Assembly: GCA_016871355.1 (NCBI GenBank)
Contig: VFZC01000005.1
Location: forward strand, 41,272-105,271
Origin: Actinomycetota bacterium
GTDB lineage: Bacteria > Actinomycetota > Acidimicrobiia > Acidimicrobiales > Ilumatobacteraceae
Length of the DNA: 64,000 nucleotides
Direction: 5' to 3'
Positions 7,806 through 14,604 of this stretch are shown here, piece after piece. Every line of letters starts with the position of its first letter. Position 1 is the stretch's first letter. The translations under genes were made by a program, and so were the position numbers. The notes under the pieces were generated by a model. It did not search any database and was not told where the DNA came from. It saw only the letters and a program-made list of their open reading frames with translations.

Positions 7806-8993
7806 TCACAGCCTCCCACGCCGCACGAATCGACTCACGGCTTCCACGTGGTGCGTCTGCGGAAACAGATCGAGAACCTCACATTGGTCGAGCACATACC
7901 CCGCGGTGTCGAGTAGTCGCGCGTCGCGACCCAACGATGCCGGGTCGCACGACACCAGAACGATCACCGCCGCCTTCGTGTTCGCGAGAACCTCCACACC
8001 CGACGCACGCAAACCGTCCCGAGCCGGATCGGCGATCACCACGGCACAATCGTGCGGCGACCAATCGTCGACGCGCGACTCGACGACGGTGGCCGAGCGA
8101 TCCGACAAGTTCTCGCGAGCATCGGCGCAGGCCCACGAGTTGCTCTCGATCGCGACCACGTGACGATCGGGCGGCACCACCAGCGCGGCGAAGAGACCGA
8201 TACCCGAGTAGGCGTCCACCACGTCGCCGGCGGGCCAGGTGCGCGGATCGCCGAGCGCACGTCGCACCGCATCGACCAGCGCTTCGGCCGCGACGGGTGA
8301 CGACTGGAAGAACGAACCAGCCGATACCACGAAGTCACGATCGAACACGCGCTCGACGAGGCGAGCATCGGGTCCACCGAGATCGGACAACCCCGACACG
8401 TCGTGCGCGTCGGGCTCGGCCCACCACGTGATGGCGTCATCGACACTCGACACTCTGATCGCGATCTCGTCGACTTCCGAACCGACGCGAACCGTCTCGA
8501 GCGCCGCGTTGAGAGTGGGATGAGCCACCAGACATTCCGTCACCGGAACCACATCGTGCGACGAGCGACGCCGGAACCCCACCTGCCCGCCCTCACCGCG
8601 GGCCACGCGGATGGTCGTGCGGTATCCGAAAAGCTCGTTGTGCACCGGACCGAGAACGACGTCGGGGTCGGCCAGGCGCCCGATGCGGACGAGCGACTCG
8701 CGCACGATGTCGACCTTGATACGTCGCTGCAACGCGACCGACGCGTGCTGAAGGTCGCAGCCGCCGCAACCGCGGCTCACGTAACGGCAGGGCGGTTCGA
8801 CACGATCGGGATTGGCTTCGAGTACCTCGACGGCCACGGCCCGTGCATAGTCGCGCGACTGCTTCACGATGCGGATCGACACGACCTCGCCGGGCAGTCC
8901 GCCTTCGACGAAGACCACGCGCCCATCGGGGAGTCGTCCCAGACCGTCACCCTCGGCAACGACCTTTTCGATACGCACCTCGGGTTCGGTCAT
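7806..8993 (-). CDS. TrmA/RlmD-family 23S rRNA or tRNA (uracil-C5)-methyltransferase
   Basis: A 395-residue SAM-dependent RNA m5U methyltransferase. It has an N-terminal TRAM OB-fold (VEGGLPGEVVSIRI), an iron-sulfur cysteine cluster (PPCRYVSRGCGGCDLQH), a SAM-binding motif (VVDAYSGIGLFAA), and a C-terminal SCDPASLGRD whose Cys attacks uracil C6. Actinobacteria often have a single enzyme of this group and its target (rRNA or tRNA) is not readable from sequence. Start ATG 8993; a TAGTCT hexamer lies 9 nt upstream, giving at most a very short leader. Divergent from rpe. Confidence 0.88.
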   Translation of the reverse strand: MTEPEVRIEKVVAEGDGLGRLPDGRVVFVEGGLPGEVVSIRIVKQSRDYARAVAVEVLEANPDRVEPPCRYVSRGCGGCDLQHASVALQRRIKVDIVRESLVRIGRLADPDVVLGPVHNELFGYRTTIRVARGEGGQVGFRRRSSHDVVPVTECLVAHPTLNAALETVRVGSEVDEIAIRVSSVDDAITWWAEPDAHDVSGLSDLGGPDARLVERVFDRDFVVSAGSFFQSSPVAAEALVDAVRRALGDPRTWPAGDVVDAYSGIGLFAALVVPPDRHVVAIESNSWACADARENLSDRSATVVESRVDDWSPHDCAVVIADPARDGLRASGVEVLANTKAAVIVLVSCDPASLGRDARLLDTAGYVLDQCEVLDLFPQTHHVEAVSRFVRRGRL

Positions 8994-9042
8994 GACGAGC
9001 CGAGACTACGGGCGCACTCACTCGGCCCGTGACTCTGACGGG

Positions 9043-9048
9043 TAGCGT
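9043..9048 (+). promoter_or_regulatory. -10 element, leaderless promoter of rpe
   Basis: TAGCGT followed by 7 nt and then the GTG at 9056. It supports 9056 rather than the in-frame GTG at 9029 as the start. Confidence 0.5.
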
Positions 9049-9055
9049 TCACGGC

Positions 9056-9742
9056 GTGGCGCTTCCGATCCAGATCGTCCCCTCGGTGCTTCCGTGCGAC
9101 TTCGCCCGTCTGGGTGCCGAGATCGAAGCTCTCGATGCAGCCGGCGTCGATCACTTCCAGTGGGACGTCATGGACGGCCAGTTCGTGCCCAACCTCACCT
9201 TCGGGCCCGACGTGATCGCCGCCGCGCGCAAGCACACCAAGAAGCCTTTCGAAGCGCACTTGATGACGCTCACCCCCGATGTGCTCGCGGCGCGCTACGT
9301 CGAAGCGGGCTGCAATCGCCTCATCGTGCACGTCGAGGCCTGCACCCATCTGCACCGCACGCTCGGCAACATCGCGTCGCTCGGTGCCACCGCGGCGGTC
9401 GCACTCAATCCGCACACGCCCATCAGTGAGGTCGCCAACGTTCTCGATCTGGTCGACATGGTGCTCGTGATGACGGTGAACCCGGGTTTCGGCGGCCAGT
9501 CGTACATCGCGCCGATGGAACCCAAGATCCGCGAACTGCGCGATCTGCTGGTGGCCCGCGGACTTCACGATCGCGTGAACATCGAAGTCGACGGCGGCAT
9601 CGGCCCCACCACGATCGCTGGGGCCGTGAACGCCGGTGCCAACGTGCTCATCGCCGGCACGGCGTTGTTCCGCTACGCCGAAGGTCTCGACTTCGCGGTG
9701 GCCGACTTGCGCGCCCGCGCCGAAGCAGCGCGAGCGGCCTGA
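9056..9742 (+). CDS. rpe: Ribulose-phosphate 3-epimerase
   Basis: A 228-residue TIM-barrel epimerase that interconverts ribulose 5-phosphate and xylulose 5-phosphate in the pentose phosphate pathway. It has the metal and acid-base residues in DVMDGQFVPN, FEAHLM and EVDGGIGPTT, plus the MTVNPGFGGQ loop. The start PSVLPCDFARLGAEI corresponds to family PSIL-ADFARLGEE, which fits GTG 9056 with a leaderless -10 just upstream. The 3' end overlaps the convergent membrane-protein gene by 70 bp. Confidence 0.95.
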   Translation: MALPIQIVPSVLPCDFARLGAEIEALDAAGVDHFQWDVMDGQFVPNLTFGPDVIAAARKHTKKPFEAHLMTLTPDVLAARYVEAGCNRLIVHVEACTHLHRTLGNIASLGATAAVALNPHTPISEVANVLDLVDMVLVMTVNPGFGGQSYIAPMEPKIRELRDLLVARGLHDRVNIEVDGGIGPTTIAGAVNAGANVLIAGTALFRYAEGLDFAVADLRARAEAARAA

Positions 9743-10380
9743 CGTCGCCGACTCCGACCCACCACAGCGCGAACACCGTTGGCGATGATCGCCAGACCCA
9801 CCAGTCCTCCGAAGACCCACGCGAACGGCAGCGCCACCGCGCGGAGCAGACCGCGTGAATCGTCGGCCAGCGGGGCCAATACTCCGCTCTCCACACTGCG
9901 CCCGTCGAGCGTGAGGGTCCGCACCGCATCTTCGAGTTCGGGGCAATCGAGATTGCGTTCTTCGATTCCGATCACCTGATTGCCGCCGAAGAGCGGCTCG
10001 GGATCGCGCACTTTCGAGAACAAGCGATTTGTCTCGTCGTCGAGAGCGGCCGCGACGATGTACTCGACATCGACGTCGAGGAATCGAACATCGTCTCCGA
10101 AGTCGACGTCGACGAGACCGTTCGCGGTGTAACCCTCCAGGTTCCCGCCGCGCAGTTGGCGCACCTCGAAACGAGCGGTTCGACGATCGGCTGCCACCAA
10201 CAGGCCCACGAACGTGGCGCGCGGAACCTCCGGGATCGGACAATCGGACGGAATGGTGGTGTTGACGGCCGGCACCGAGGGCGGCGTGCTCGGAGGCACC
10301 GAAGCCGACGCTTCGAGGCCCATCGACGCGGTGATGCCGCCGACGGCGATCAGAGTCAGAGCGATCGCGCGGCGAACCAT
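9673..10380 (-). CDS. Secreted, C-terminally anchored protein of unknown function
   Basis: A 235-residue protein not recognised as a known family. Residues 1-27 form a signal peptide (MVRRAIALTLIAVGGITASM then a small-residue cleavage zone), followed by a Pro/Thr/Ser linker and an extracytoplasmic domain of about 130 residues with two cysteines. One transmembrane helix (LLRAVALPFAWVFGGLVGLAIIANGVRAVV) precedes a basic cytoplasmic tail. The ATG at 10380 is preferred over GTG 10389 because it lies 7 nt after a TAGCGT -10. The last 70 bp overlap rpe on the opposite strand. Confidence 0.6.
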   Translation of the reverse strand: MVRRAIALTLIAVGGITASMGLEASASVPPSTPPSVPAVNTTIPSDCPIPEVPRATFVGLLVAADRRTARFEVRQLRGGNLEGYTANGLVDVDFGDDVRFLDVDVEYIVAAALDDETNRLFSKVRDPEPLFGGNQVIGIEERNLDCPELEDAVRTLTLDGRSVESGVLAPLADDSRGLLRAVALPFAWVFGGLVGLAIIANGVRAVVGRSRRRQAARAASARARKSATAKSRPSA

Positions 10381-10387
10381 CGACCCC

Positions 10388-10393
10388 ACGCTA
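10388..10393 (-). promoter_or_regulatory. -10 element, leaderless promoter of the anchored secreted protein
   Basis: TAGCGT on the minus strand, 7 nt before ATG 10380; identical in sequence and spacing to the rpe promoter. Confidence 0.48.
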
Positions 10394-10417
10394 GTGAGGG
10401 CCGACGACGCGAATGTG

Positions 10418-11227
10418 TCAGCGACCCTTGAAGACGGGTGCGCGCTTCTCGAGGAACGCCGCGATCGCCTCGGGCGTGTCCTTGGTTCCGAAGTTGACGG
10501 TTTGTGCCGTTCCTTCGTCGTCGAGGGCCTCTTCGAGTGTCACGTTCATGGCGTTGTTGAGCATGCGCTTCGACTGCGCCAACGCGATGGGCGGCATGGC
10601 GAGCAGACGCTGCGTCCAGTCGGCCACGAACGCGTCGAGTTCGCCATCGGGAACGACGCGATTGACCAGTCCGATGCGATCGGCCTCGGCGGCCGAGATG
10701 ATGTCGGCGAAGAAGGTCAACTCCTTGGCACGATGCAGACCCACGCGCCGCGGCAATATCCACGAACCGCCGCCGTCGAGCGAGAGTCCGCGCTTGGCGA
10801 AGATCTCGGAGAAACGTGCGTTGTCTGATGCCACCACCAGATCGCAGCCCAGCGCCATGTTGGCACCCACACCGACCGCCACACCACGCACCTTGGCGAT
10901 CGTGGGCTGAGGCAGACGGGCCAGCGCGAGAATGACCGAAGTGACCTCACGCATCGAGTAGTAGGTGTGCGAGTGCTCACGGCCGCTCGACTTGCCGACG
11001 GTGTTGAGGTCGGCGCCGCTGCAGAACTCGTTGTTCGCGCCGGTGAGAACCACCACGCGATCGGACCCGTTGTTGTAGATCTCGGTGAGAGCGTCGTGCA
11101 GCTCGATCCACATCTGACCGTTGACCGCGTTCTTGCGCTCGGGTCGATTGAACGTGAGAGTGACCACACCCTCGGCACGGTCGACGATGATGGTCTCGTA
11201 CTGCTTGGAATTCGCGTTGCTGCTCAC
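10418..11227 (-). CDS. Enoyl-CoA hydratase/isomerase (crotonase) family protein
   Basis: A 269-residue crotonase-fold protein. ERKNAVNGQMWIEL and the oxyanion loop NNEFCSGADLN are family signatures. The second catalytic region GLSLDGGGSWILPRRVG has Asp where mitochondrial hydratases have Glu144, so the exact reaction (hydratase, isomerase or other) is open. The start is set at GTG 11227, 7 nt after TATCGT. In-frame codons farther upstream give a basic, low-complexity stretch with no family match and overlap the divergent small gene. Probably acts in fatty-acid or branched-chain acyl-CoA breakdown. Confidence 0.85.
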   Translation of the reverse strand: MSSNANSKQYETIIVDRAEGVVTLTFNRPERKNAVNGQMWIELHDALTEIYNNGSDRVVVLTGANNEFCSGADLNTVGKSSGREHSHTYYSMREVTSVILALARLPQPTIAKVRGVAVGVGANMALGCDLVVASDNARFSEIFAKRGLSLDGGGSWILPRRVGLHRAKELTFFADIISAAEADRIGLVNRVVPDGELDAFVADWTQRLLAMPPIALAQSKRMLNNAMNVTLEEALDDEGTAQTVNFGTKDTPEAIAAFLEKRAPVFKGR

Positions 11228-11234
11228 CGGAGGG

Positions 11235-11242
11235 ACGATAAT
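11235..11242. promoter_or_regulatory. Overlapping bidirectional -10 elements
   Basis: ACGATAAT reads GATAAT (11237-11242) toward the ATG at 11249 with 6 nt between. It reads TATCGT (11235-11240) toward the GTG at 11227 with 7 nt between. Two divergent leaderless genes therefore share four base pairs of -10 sequence, and their start codons are only 21 bp apart. Confidence 0.55.
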
Positions 11243-11248
11243 GACGGC

Positions 11249-11359
11249 ATGGGTTTCAACCCGTATCGGAAGTTCCGGGCCCGCCGCGCCGACTACGTCT
11301 TCGTGGCTGCCGCCATTGTCGCGGCGATCGCGCTCGTCGTCTGGGCCTTCCTTGGCTGA
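11249..11359 (+). CDS. 36-residue single-pass membrane microprotein
   Basis: A very short gene encoding a basic N-terminus (MGFNPYRKFRARRAD) and one transmembrane helix (YVFVAAAIVAAIALVVWAFLG), with no other domain. It is supported by a strong GATAAT -10 element 6 nt before the ATG. Positive-inside topology predicts the N-terminus in the cytoplasm. It overlaps the next small gene by 8 bp, so the two are likely coupled. Function unknown; no family is recognised with confidence. Confidence 0.6.
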   Translation: MGFNPYRKFRARRADYVFVAAAIVAAIALVVWAFLG

Positions 11360-11576
11360 TCGGGCCAAACTCTCCATCTGGAACGGTCTGTACGGCCCGG
11401 TGGAAGTGCGCCGGGTCCAGCCGTACCAGGCCACCAAGCGCTACGTGTGCCCGGGCTGCCACCGCGACATTCCGGTCGGCCTCGGACACGTGGTGGCGGT
11501 TCCTCGTGATGCGCCCGACCTGCGTCGCCACTGGCACCACGCATGTTGGCGGTCGCGAGCGAAACGTTCGTCGTGA
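11352..11576 (+). CDS. Small zinc-ribbon-like conserved protein
   Basis: A 74-residue protein starting at TTG 11352, inside the end of the 36-residue gene. It has a treble-clef-like pattern, YVCPGCHRDIPVGLGHVV and then HWHHACW, giving three Cys and several His as metal ligands. Similar actinobacterial proteins, sometimes loosely labelled ATP/GTP-binding, share the layout CPGC-IPxGxxHVVAxP ... RHWHxxCW. Function unknown. The start is uncertain because only TTG fits the overlap. Confidence 0.65.
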   Translation: MADRAKLSIWNGLYGPVEVRRVQPYQATKRYVCPGCHRDIPVGLGHVVAVPRDAPDLRRHWHHACWRSRAKRSS

Positions 11577-11599
11577 CCGAGGATCCTCGTCGGGGTCGT

Positions 11600-12085
11600 C
11601 TAGAACGCGTTCTCGATGATCTCGACCCGAGTGCCCGACACCGCCGCCACGTCGAATCGAACCGTGACACGACCCGGTTGATGTTCGGCCAACCACGCGG
11701 CGGCCAGTCGACGTAAACGTTGCTGTTTGTCGCGAGTGACGGCCAGCGACGGATGCCCGAAGTAGTCGGTGGCCCGAGCCTTCACCTCGCACACCACCAG
11801 CACCTGATCACGACGAGCGATCAGGTCGATTTCGCCGTTGCGACCATCACGCCAATTGCGTTCGACGATCTGGAACCCCTTCGCGCGATACCACTCGGCG
11901 GCGCGGTCTTCGCCCCAACGACCACGAGCGTTGTTGGCGCTGCGGCGCGGTGCGCTCGCCTCGCCTACGGGCGGTCGAGGTCGTTCAGTTCTTCGCGCGG
12001 AAGTTCTTCGACGTTCACGTCCTTGAAGGTGAGGATCTTCACCTTCGACACGAAACGGCTCTTGCGGTACATGTCCCAGACCCAC
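11600..12085 (-). CDS. YraN/UPF0102 family nuclease-like protein, start codon unclear
   Basis: The conserved core begins at RGRWGEDRAAEWYRAKGF and continues NWRDGRNGEIDLIA and VLVVCEVKARA, the E-D-ExK restriction-endonuclease-like motif of the YraN family, about 115 residues in all. The family is linked to DNA uptake or repair, with no firm role. The only canonical start in frame is GTG 12085, which would overlap the upstream DUF2469 gene by 121 bp and add about 50 non-conserved residues. A GTA codon at 11968 overlaps the DUF2469 stop as GTAG, mirroring GTGA overlaps seen elsewhere, and could be a non-standard start. The placement after DUF2469 is the usual actinobacterial order. Confidence 0.72.
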   Translation of the reverse strand: MGLGHVPQEPFRVEGEDPHLQGRERRRTSARRTERPRPPVGEASAPRRSANNARGRWGEDRAAEWYRAKGFQIVERNWRDGRNGEIDLIARRDQVLVVCEVKARATDYFGHPSLAVTRDKQQRLRRLAAAWLAEHQPGRVTVRFDVAAVSGTRVEIIENAF

Positions 12086-12276
12086 GCGTCGGTCAACTCC
12101 ACTTGGACGAGCGGCCGTGTCGATTCTCCGGTCACGGAGACGTCGACTTTGTTGGCCAAATAGAAACGGCGCTCGGTTTCGACGGCGTAGCGGAACATGG
12201 CCGCGACGTCTTGATACTCGTGCGCCAACTGGAGCTCGCGCTCGGCCTCGAACTCTTCGAGGTCGTCAGTGCCCAA
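11965..12276 (-). CDS. DUF2469 family protein
   Basis: A 103-residue acidic protein with the family core ETERRFYLANKVDV, LTDAWVWDMYR and TFKDVNVEELP, closely matching mycobacterial Rv2901c. Function unknown but conserved across Actinomycetota beside yraN. Start TTG 12276 with AAAGG upstream. In other actinobacteria lepB and rnhB usually stand between rplS and this gene; here rplS is only 30 bp upstream. Confidence 0.92.
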   Translation of the reverse strand: MGTDDLEEFEAERELQLAHEYQDVAAMFRYAVETERRFYLANKVDVSVTGESTRPLVQVELTDAWVWDMYRKSRFVSKVKILTFKDVNVEELPREELNDLDRP

Positions 12277-12306
12277 TGGAGGAGCCTTTCGTGAGAAGAA
12301 AGACGA

Positions 12307-12654
12307 TCAGAATTCGCGCTTCTCGCGCACCTTGGCGGCCTTGCCGCTGCGATCGCGGAGGTAGTACATTTTGGCGCGACGCACGTCGCCCTTCTTGACG
12401 ACCTCGATCTTGGCGACGCTCGGGCTGTGCACCGGGAACTTGCGCTCAACACCCACGCCGTAACTCACCTTGCGGACCGTGTAGGTCTCCTGAATGCCCG
12501 AACCCGAACGGGAGGTGACATTGCCCTGGAAGATCTGCACACGCTCTTTGCCGCTCTCGACCACACGCACGTGGACCTTGAGTTCGTCACCGGGCCCGAA
12601 CTCGGGAATGTCGGTGCGAAGGTTCTGCAGGTCAACGATGTCGGTGGTCTTCAT
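12307..12654 (-). CDS. rplS: 50S ribosomal protein L19
   Basis: A 115-residue L19, located at the 30S-50S interface. It is recognised by [31 protein letters not shown] and [15 protein letters not shown]. Start ATG 12654. It follows trmD with a 26-bp gap in the conserved rpsP-rimM-trmD-rplS order. Confidence 0.98.
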   Translation of the reverse strand: MKTTDIVDLQNLRTDIPEFGPGDELKVHVRVVESGKERVQIFQGNVTSRSGSGIQETYTVRKVSYGVGVERKFPVHSPSVAKIEVVKKGDVRRAKMYYLRDRSGKAAKVREKREF

Positions 12655-12680
12655 GATGCGTCCTCAGGTCGGGTAGCCGG

Positions 12681-13427
12681 TCAAGGATACGGGACGGCTG
12701 GGAACTCTTCCAACAGGCGTTTCTCCTGGTCGGAGAGGCCACCGCGGGCGTCGATGAGGTCGGGGCGAACGCGCAGGGTGCGGTGCAGGGCCTGAGCCAA
12801 CCGCCACCGCTCGATTCGGGCGTGATCGCCGCTGCGCAGGATCTCGGGCACCGGCCAGCCGCGGAAGTCGGCCGGGCGGGTGTAGTGCGATTCTTCGAGG
12901 AGACCCGACGTTCCGAAACTCTCGGTGACCGGGCTCACGTCGTTGCCCATGGCGCCCGGGATCAACCGAGCGACGGCCTCGATCACGAGGCAGGCTGCCA
13001 CTTCTCCACCCGACAGCACCACGTCGCCGATGCTGATCTCGCCGTCGACGAGATGCTCGACCACGCGATGATCGACACCTTCGTACCGGCCGCACAGCAG
13101 GCTGAAACCGCCGCCGGTCGGGTGCGTGGCCGCGAGTTCGCGGGCCATGGCCTGATCGAACCGGCGACCGCCCGGGCTGAGCAAGAACAACGGTCGGGGC
13201 GGAGCGGCCGCTTCCACCGACGCGAAGATCGGCTCGGCGCGCATGACCATGCCGGCACCGCCACCGAATGGTGCGTCGTCGACTGAACGGTGCACATCGG
13301 TCGTGTGTTCACGAAGGTCGTGACAGCGCAGATCGAGCAAGCCGTTCTCGCGGGCCTTGCCCAACAGACTCTCGGAGCAGAACCCGTCGACGAGGGCGGG
13401 GAAGATGCTGAAGACGTCGACTCTCAT
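12681..13427 (-). CDS. trmD: tRNA (guanine-37-N1)-methyltransferase
   Basis: A 248-residue trefoil-knot (SPOUT) methyltransferase that makes m1G37 and prevents +1 frameshifts. [13 protein letters not shown] and [15 protein letters not shown] form the SAM knot (the usual GDYVL is GDVVL here). [19 protein letters not shown] carries the region of the catalytic Asp. The ATG at 13427 overlaps the rimM stop as ATGA. Confidence 0.98.
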   Translation of the reverse strand: MRVDVFSIFPALVDGFCSESLLGKARENGLLDLRCHDLREHTTDVHRSVDDAPFGGGAGMVMRAEPIFASVEAAAPPRPLFLLSPGGRRFDQAMARELAATHPTGGGFSLLCGRYEGVDHRVVEHLVDGEISIGDVVLSGGEVAACLVIEAVARLIPGAMGNDVSPVTESFGTSGLLEESHYTRPADFRGWPVPEILRSGDHARIERWRLAQALHRTLRVRPDLIDARGGLSDQEKRLLEEFPAVPYP

Positions 13428-13933
13428 GATTCGTCCAGATCGAAGAGACCCTCGGGCGCATCCACGTGCACGACGATGCGATCGGCCACGTGTTCGACAC
13501 GCGCGACGAAGCGGCCCGGAACGAGCGCACCCGAGTCAATTTCGAGCAGATCGTCAGCCGGATTGGCCACCACCGCAACACAACGACCGCGCGTCGTGCC
13601 GTGTTGATCGATCACCTCGGCACCGATGACTTCGTGAACCCACACCGCTTCCGGATCGACGAGGGGTTCGGCCCAAATGGTTCGATTCACCAAACGTTCG
13701 ACGGTGTTGCGATCGTCCACGCCCACCAGGCCGACCACCGGACGACCCGAGGCTTCGAACGACTCGACGATCTCGACCCATCCTCCGGGCCAGCCTTCGC
13801 ACCACAGGCGCGATCCGACCGCGACTCGTTCGGTGCGATCGGTGGAGAGGTTCACGTGCACTCGACCACGAACACCATGGGGACGACCGAAACGGCCGAC
13901 CTCGAGCAGATGGGGCGGGCGTAACTCGGTCAT
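13424..13933 (-). CDS. rimM: Ribosome maturation factor RimM
   Basis: A 169-residue RimM with the N-terminal [19 protein letters not shown] barrel and a C-terminal PRC domain ([16 protein letters not shown] ... [14 protein letters not shown]). It assists maturation of the 30S head around uS19. ATG 13933 is the family start; upstream in-frame sequence overlaps khpA and has no match. Co-translated with trmD. Confidence 0.95.
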   Translation of the reverse strand: MTELRPPHLLEVGRFGRPHGVRGRVHVNLSTDRTERVAVGSRLWCEGWPGGWVEIVESFEASGRPVVGLVGVDDRNTVERLVNRTIWAEPLVDPEAVWVHEVIGAEVIDQHGTTRGRCVAVVANPADDLLEIDSGALVPGRFVARVEHVADRIVVHVDAPEGLFDLDES

Positions 13934-13949
13934 CGCCGAGCCGATCGAA

Positions 13950-14213
13950 TCAGTCGACGAAGTCGACGTCGACCTCGCTGCCGTCCTTGGCGGCGGCGGC
14001 GCGCACGAGTGTGCGAATGCTCTGCGCGGTGCGGCCACGACGGCCGATGACGCGGCCCAGATCACCGGGGCCGACCTTCACTTCGAGCTTGGCGCGGTGA
14101 CGGCCCTCGACTTCGTTGACCACCACGGCGTCGGGATCGTCGACGATGGAGCGCACCACGTGGGTGAGAACGGCGACGGCCGTCGGCGAGGCGTACTGGT
14201 TGGGATCGCTCAC
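13950..14213 (-). CDS. khpA: KH-domain RNA-binding protein KhpA
   Basis: An 87-residue single KH domain with the GxxG loop in DLGRVIGRRGRTAQSIRTLV. KhpA binds RNA and, in other bacteria, works with KhpB in envelope growth control. GTG 14213 is used because it lies 16 bp after rpsP and the peptide VSDPNQYASPTAVAVL fits the family start. It lies between rpsP and rimM, its standard place in Actinobacteria and Firmicutes. Confidence 0.92.
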   Translation of the reverse strand: MSDPNQYASPTAVAVLTHVVRSIVDDPDAVVVNEVEGRHRAKLEVKVGPGDLGRVIGRRGRTAQSIRTLVRAAAAKDGSEVDVDFVD

Positions 14214-14229
14214 GATGGAACTCGTGGGA

Positions 14230-14499
14230 TCACTTGCCGCGGGCGGCGGTGAACTGCGCCCACGCACCCGAGATCTCGAGAAGCTTGCGGACACGCTCGG
14301 TGGGCTGCGCACCCTTCATCAACCAGGCCACGGCCTTGTCGTTGTCGATGTTGAGACCCGACGGTTCGAGACGCGGGTTGTACTGGCCGAGGATCTCGAG
14401 GAAAGCGCCGTCGCGCGCGGTGCGGCTGTCGCTCGCAATGACGCGGTAATACGGCTGCTTGGTCTTTCCGATTCGAGTGAGACGCAACTTGACGGCCAT
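14230..14499 (-). CDS. rpsP: 30S ribosomal protein S16
   Basis: An 89-residue S16: MAVKLRLTRIGKTKQPYYRV, ARDGAFLEILGQYNPR and ALxWLxxGAQPTxxVRxLL patterns are clear. First gene of the rpsP-khpA-rimM-trmD-rplS operon. AGGAG lies 10 nt before the ATG. Confidence 0.98.
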   Translation of the reverse strand: MAVKLRLTRIGKTKQPYYRVIASDSRTARDGAFLEILGQYNPRLEPSGLNIDNDKAVAWLMKGAQPTERVRKLLEISGAWAQFTAARGK

Positions 14500-14556
14500 G
14501 TAAGAAGAACTCCTGCGGTTACGGATCCGCGGTGATCCGTGGACGGGAACCCTGAG

Positions 14557-14586
14557 AGGTTAGCGGTGGGTCTCGGGCGTCCCCAA
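14557..14586 (-). promoter_or_regulatory. Promoter of the rpsP operon
   Basis: TTGGGG (14581-14586) and TAACCT (14557-14562) on the minus strand are separated by 18 nt and point at rpsP. The predicted leader is about 50 nt. The -35 lies in the loop of a small hairpin (GGGCGT/ACGCCC, 14575-14591) just after ffh. Confidence 0.45.
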
Positions 14587-14604
14587 CGCCCGCCGACCAG
14601 GACC

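Noticed and set aside
9029..9055. Longer N-terminus for rpe from GTG 9029
   Set aside because: It adds nine residues with no family match, while the -10 spacing favours 9056.
10418..11437. 339-residue form of the enoyl-CoA hydratase
   Set aside because: The first 70 residues would overlap the divergent microprotein and its promoter and are low-complexity basic sequence.
14521..14540. Hairpin ACGGATC/GATCCGT as an attenuator for rpsP
   Set aside because: The stem is only 7 bp with a 6-nt loop and no U-tract; it may just be chance in the leader.
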